Below are positions 59,132-64,000 of a DNA stretch of 64,000 bases, one piece after another. The translations under genes were made by a program, and so were the position numbers. The notes beneath the pieces were generated by a model. It did no database searches. It was given only the letters and a program-made list of their open reading frames with translations, and was not told the DNA's origin. Origin of the DNA: Eulemur rufifrons. Taxonomy: Eukaryota > Chordata > Mammalia > Primates > Lemuridae. Within the stretch, counting starts at the first letter, position 1, and every line of letters begins with the position of its first letter. Location of the stretch: assembly GCF_041146395.1 (NCBI RefSeq), contig NC_090989.1, positions 51,796,501-51,860,500 of the forward strand, written 5' to 3'.

Positions 59132-59469
59132 CCTCTTCTTTTTTTATATATATTATTTATTTCAGCTTATTATGGGGGTACAAAAGTTCAGGTTATATAT
59201 ATTGCCCATGTCCCGCACATCCCCCCGAGTCAGAGCTTCAAACATGTCCATTCCCCAGACGGTGCGCATCACACTCATCATGTAAGTATACACCCATCCC
59301 CTCCCCCCACCCCCTACCTCTATCCGATACCCAATTGGTGTTATTCCCAAATGTGCACTTAGGTGATGATCAGGGAAACCAATTTGCTGGTGAGTACATG
59401 TGGTGCTTATTTTTCCATTCTTGGGATACTTCACTTAATAGAATGGGTTCCAACTCCACCTCTTCTTTT
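59132..59469 (-). mobile_element. Short 5'-truncated young L1 with target duplication
   Basis: Only the last 316 bp of an L1 (59143-59458): T/A tail, 'cagcttattatgggggtaca', 'cgagtcagagcttcaaacat', a G-rich sense tract near 59298-59316, 'cttaggtgatgatcagggaa' and 'ttgggatacttcacttaata'. Flanked by exact 'cctcttctttt' at 59132 and 59459. Close in sequence to the element at 8.4-8.65 kb. It preserves the full 3' terminus, which the large L1 lacks. Confidence 0.93.
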
Positions 59470-59509
59470 AAGCTTGATTCAAGACTTCTCTTTTTATTTC
59501 AAACCAGGT

Positions 59510-59700
59510 GGTATAGTATAATAACTAATGTGTATCTGAACCACCTGGAGAAAGCTTTGCAAAAATATATATACACTGGATTCCACATTTACATTCCAGA
59601 TATACTTATGCAACAGGACTGAGATGAGTCCCCAGCAGAAATGTTTTTAAAAGTTTCTTTCCATCCAAGTCATTCTGATGCACAGCCCATGATCATCAAA
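59510..59700 (+). mobile_element. MER5-like hAT MITE
   Basis: 'gtgtatctgaaccacctgga', 'attccacatttacattccag' and 'tcattctgatgcacagccca' follow the order of MER5-type elements. Diverged. Confidence 0.5.
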
Positions 59701-59864
59701 TGAGATCTACTTGCATTTTCCAGGATACCATGCAGCAAGATATCATTTATAACAAGGCCCTATCATGCACTGAATCTACACTGAAAAATAACTTCCTACA
59801 GTAAAATCCCAACATATCTGCTTAGTCTATAATGTGGTACCTTTCAAAATTCCTTTTTTTTTTA

Positions 59865-60300
59865 TTACTTTACAGCAATACATGTTCATTACAGAATAAT
59901 GAAAATATGAGAAAAACATATAATTGTTCTTAATTTTAACTTTTTATATTTTTATTCTAATACATATGTGCATGCATGTATATATTTGCTAAAAAATTAA
60001 TTTTATGCTCTATATACAAGTTCGTTCTTATCTTTTCTTCACATAAGTTTATATTGTGGCCATTCTTCAATGCCTTTATAAAAATATTCTAACATCTGAA
60101 TTTTTGCTTTATATTTCATCATATAGATGTATTATGATTTACCTGCACAGTCTACACTGTTGAACATTTAATAGTTTTCCATTTTCTACTAAGATAGTGA
60201 TGTGGAATTCTTCAGTATAACTCTCTCCACTCATCTTTGATTATTTCCTTAAGAGAGAGTCTCAGGAATGGGATTAGTAGGGGTGAGCACTTTTAAGGCT
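59865..60300 (-). mobile_element. Old LINE-like 3' fragment
   Basis: 'cattacagaataatgaaaat', 'gtggccattcttcaatgcct', 'gatgtattatgatttacctg' and 'gtctcaggaatgggattagt' resemble the complement of an old L1M-type 3' end. Weak boundaries. Confidence 0.4.
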
Positions 60301-61139
60301 CTTCATTCCAGATATGTTGTATTGAGAATCTGTTATTTATTTAGGGTTTATTTCTTTATGGAGGGTCACACTACCTTAGAAAATCTGCACTCTTTTATGG
60401 ACCATTATGAAATATGTGATCTAAGTATAGAATATTTTAGTCTTCATAGAGTAGACAGCAATGGCAGAGAAGTTAAGAGACCCAAACTCTTTTCCCTTCA
60501 TTACAACTTACTTGCTCTGTGCCCTATAGCAATTCACTGAACTATTTTGTTGAAAAACTGCCTCAAGGTTCTACAGAGTGAGGAAGAACAGGAAGGTTAC
60601 ATTCACATTCTCTTGAAGATTGGACTGTGTGCTATAAAATCCAAGCAGACAAAACGAGATATAAAATGAACAGTGGAATCTAATACACAAGAGTAAACAA
60701 GTGACTGTATTACTTCAGGGGCAATATTGCAAAGGATTGCATCTAACATATCTGTAGAAGTTTCCAAAAATTGAAATACCTTATTGCCTTTTATAAGCAG
60801 GCATTTTCTTTCTGTTTAAACTCCTAAAATTTTTCATTTTAACAAAGCGAATTCACTTTATAAAGATAACATTGTTCCATAGTTATTTCTTATCTAATTT
60901 TTTTAACATTTTTACGTTATCTAATTTTTACATTTCCTTCTTCCTCTTCCTTTCTCAAATGCTCACTTAAATTTAATATAGGACATGGTTTAGTTATTCT
61001 TAAAGCGTTAACAATAGAATGTCTTCTGAAGTGATGCTGATTTGGTAGAAGCAGACAGGAGCCTATTTTAAATAAAACATCTCTTGCAGTTTTAAATTTT
61101 GTAGAAACTTCTGGTAATTCATAAAAATCATTTTTCTAC
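60301..61139. other. Non-coding stretch, no feature recognised
   Basis: No named repeat or gene. Confidence 0.4.
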
Positions 61140-61385
61140 AAATGTTTATGAGCAATTTATATGTGTCCAGCACTGTGTTAGACAATAAAGATTCAGAAAA
61201 CAATAAGACAGATGATGTCTCTGTGAGAGACGTAATAGCATGCAAATAATTGCAGTACTGTAGATAAGCACTACTAGACTTGAAGAAACATTCAGGCTGG
61301 CGTAAAAAATCACAAATTGAGCCTTGTGGTCAGGTCTGGAAAAACTTGTCAGAGAAGGTAACTTTTGAATAGACAAAAAAAGAGT
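61140..61385 (-). repeat. L2 LINE 3' region
   Basis: 'gtttatgagcaatttatatg', 'tgtccagcactgtgttagac', 'gataagcactactagac' and 'ttgtcagagaaggtaacttt' are antisense L2 blocks in order. Confidence 0.75.
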
Positions 61386-62734
61386 AAGTCTTCACAGCAG
61401 TGAAAAGAAGAAACACAATAAAAGCAAAGGGGATAGCATGTTGCATTAAAAGAACACAGAATTATAGAATATGGTTGATACTATGAGTGGTCAGAAAACG
61501 TCTCACAAAATGGAAGAATTCTCTACTAAAATACATTCTATCACTCTTCACCGCCAAGTGTCACTTCTCTTTTTGCTGTAATCCTTAAAAGTTTATTAGA
61601 AATTGTTTTATTTGGTGCTTTTATACAAATATTTTGCCTAACTCTGCCCAAACTAAAAATGATTTTTAAATGAAATTTAAAGAAAATATGAAAAAACATC
61701 ATTCAATGATTGTGATAGAACCAGAGGGCTATGAGCCTTCAGGATTTGAAATGTTTGCCACAGGGATAAATAACTAAGCAAAACTTCAAGAAGCTGAAGG
61801 TACATAAAAGATACAGTTTCCCAATAACTCAAACCCACTGTTAGGAGCAGCATTTCCAGGAAAGCTGAGCAGAATATAGAAGAATCTGGAATTCTTCTCA
61901 GGTCTCAGTGAGTTTCTGATCAGGACTTTGATCTCTTTGGAGTGAGGCATGATACAAATACAAAGTATTTATTACTAACTTTTCACAGAAAAAAAAATTA
62001 TCTCAGAAAAATTTAAGGGCTGAACATTAAAATTTCAACCTACCCAAACAACATTCTTTATTTTATGACTAGCAGCCTGCTAAATTAAAAAAAGAAAAAT
62101 TAAAATGTTATGAGCAATTAACATCTCTCATATTTATGCAGTGTTTCTGTACAAATGTCTATTAAATATTAAGGTGGATACTGGCTGGCGGCGCTCAGGG
62201 TTCTGCAGAGCACACAGCACATCCATAGCTCCCATTCATCTCCATCAGCAGAGACTGCAATTTAGAGATAATCAAGTGCTTCCCCACTTCTCTATCTGTA
62301 ACTATTCGTTTCTTTTTGCTTTTTTTCCCCCTCCCCATTGAAAATCTAATTCAATGACTAAAATTTATCTTAAGAAAAACTACATACAAAAAGAGATAAA
62401 TTAAACTGCATTGGAAGATTTACTATGAGAGAATGCAATGTGGGAAATGTTCACTGTTTTTCCTAGTATGTCTTGGAATGAAACATTCAGCAAAATAAAG
62501 GAGAATTTCATTATCTGTTCAGCAGAAGCTAGAGCAAAGACTAGCCTGCCAGACACAGAACTACAGAAAGCACAGTGGAAAGTTAGAGGGAAGGAGCACA
62601 TTCTAGTAGTAATCTATACATACTCGCTGAGAGCAACTCTCCGCCCAAGTGGCCACAGCAAATTACTTAAAAATGTCAGATTCAGGAAAAGATCTGATAT
62701 TTAAAAGGAACTAATCATGTTCTCTACTTCATGG
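61386..62734. other. Non-coding stretch, no feature recognised
   Basis: No named repeat. Short open frames at 62141-62341 and 62401-62704 carry no family signature. Confidence 0.4.
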
Positions 62735-62870
62735 GTTGGCACATTTAGTCCTCATAACAACCTTGGAAGTAGGAAATATTGTGCCCACTCTTACAGATGA
62801 GGAAACTAAATACCAAGGAAATTATTAAGTAAAAAATGTTGCTAGTAACTGAGATTTGATCTCTATAGAA
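62735..62870 (-). repeat. MIR SINE fragment
   Basis: 'gcacatttagtcctcataac', 'aaccttggaagtaggaaata' and 'cttacagatgaggaaactaa' are complement-strand MIR. Confidence 0.8.
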
Positions 62871-63524
62871 TGTAAAAGCATATAATATTTTCCTTGTACT
62901 GAGCCACTTCACATGAGTTTCTCCATCTCAGCAACTCCTTTGCCCCTTATTTTTTCCCCACAGACTTATACCCAACTGAAATCCACTATATCCAGATCGA
63001 TTACTAACATCTGCCCCATAAAAACATAAAAATCCAGTTTATAATTCTTTTACTCCTTTCTCTTCATCCAGGTCACAGTAAGCCTATCCTATATAACTTG
63101 GACTTCTGATTAAGGTCTTAATTCAAATTTACTTAAAGGGAGGAGGCAGACCCTTTCCCAGGTCACTCCAAGCCAGAGGGCCAGCAGAAATGTGTTCAAT
63201 GATGTGTATATTTAAGCTCGATTTTGCTACTTTAGTAATCTTTATCCAATGGTTTATTGCCTTAAAAAATGTGTGGCAATAATGCAACCCAGTCCTCCCC
63301 TACACACTAGGTATTCCCTTGAGCCCCACCCATTTCAAGTAACCCCAATTCCATTCCAATCAAACACTCACAATTAAGAAAGTGAAGAAGAGAAGTAGGC
63401 AGGTTATATAACATTTAGTTGTTTGTCATTAATATATAATGCTCATGAAGAATGTTGGGTCAAAAATATTGATTATTTGTTTTTGTTATAATATTAAAAA
63501 TAATTATCACTTATTGTACTTTTT
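62871..63524. other. Non-coding stretch, no feature recognised
   Basis: No named repeat or gene. Confidence 0.4.
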
Positions 63525-63740
63525 GTGTCAGAAACTACTCTGTTTTCTATGAAGATATTCACTTTACTTTCACCACAACTCTGTAAAGGTAGATGACATT
63601 TTTACCCACCGTTGATCAAATGAAGAAAAGAATGCAAGTATTTATTAATTTGTATAAAGGCACAAAGTCATTAACTATCACCACTTTCATCCTAGAAAGT
63701 CAAGCTCCAAATGTCAAGCCCTTAACCCTGCACTTGGTGG
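63525..63740 (-). repeat. Probable MIR fragment
   Basis: 'cactttactttcaccacaac', 'tctgtaaaggtagatgacat' and 'gcacaaagtcattaactatc' are consistent with a diverged antisense MIR. The frame at 63593-63841 is incidental. Confidence 0.5.
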
Positions 63741-64000
63741 ACCACACTAAATGGACTCTAAGTGAGGAGCACAGATCACATTTCTGGCCTCTTTCCCAAC
63801 TCAATCTTGCTCTTCTAGTCTCTCTTTCTGAAAACCCCTGAAGGACAATATTAGATCTGCCTCATGCATGTCCTAGGAATCATTTTAATGCAAATATTTA
63901 AGATACAGTATCAGCTTCAAAGTACTTAAGATAACCAGTCCAGAAGAAAGTAGAGTATATCTAATTCAGCAAATGTTTCCATGCAGTCCTACAGTCAGTG

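Overview
The window is nuclear DNA of a primate, most likely a strepsirrhine (lemur-type). It has no bacterial-style gene organisation and I found no host protein-coding exon, tRNA, rRNA or CRISPR array. The strongest taxonomic clue is the Alu set: seven dimeric, 7SL-derived Alus of about 320-360 bp share an extended A-rich middle linker with a 'gaaagaaattagctgg' block, which I associate with lemur Alus rather than human AluS/AluY. L1, L2, MIR, MaLR and MER-type fossils complete a mammalian intergenic or intronic landscape. The species is inference from memory of these families.

The centrepiece is one near-complete L1 retrotransposon on the minus strand, 8073-16186, flanked by a perfect 15-bp target-site duplication (8058-8072 and 16187-16201). 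From its 5' end (right) to its 3' end (left) it has: a 2.7-kb GC-rich 5' UTR with three 193-bp tandem monomers and a separate 74-bp repeat; ORF1 (13485-12479) with one frameshift; ORF2 (12439-8562) with one frameshift just before the FADD catalytic motif and one in-frame stop; a G-rich 3' UTR; and about 320 bp of non-L1 sequence before the poly(A) and target duplication, a candidate 3' transduction. Two short 5'-truncated relatives lie at 41450-42285 (+) and 59143-59458 (-). Older L1 copies lie at 5390-6790, 17270-18900, 23820-26575, 42960-46165, 47396-48820, 53500-53870 and 56515-58290.

Other elements: seven Alus (about 17.45, 23.35, 26.67, 30.59, 35.13, 39.93 and 49.18 kb), most with clear target duplications; L2 and MIR fossils throughout; DNA-transposon remnants (19.9-20.7, 21.95, 33.4, 33.9 and 59.5 kb); a cluster of LTR elements (54.4-57.3 kb) containing a MaLR internal region plus MLT1-type LTR and a solo LTR nested in an old L1; and an 83-bp palindromic mariner-like MITE (46010-46092) inserted at a TA inside an L1 3' end.

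Stretches I could not assign to a repeat (notably 1.1-3.0, 28.0-30.5, 31.7-33.1, 36.6-39.9, 46.3-47.4, 60.3-61.1 and 61.4-62.7 kb) are AT-rich and look like ordinary non-coding DNA. Nothing here amounts to a new multi-gene system. The most informative structures are the monomer-bearing L1 promoter region with its antisense open frames, the possible 3' transduction and the palindromic MITE. Boundaries of old repeats are approximate because no alignment was run.
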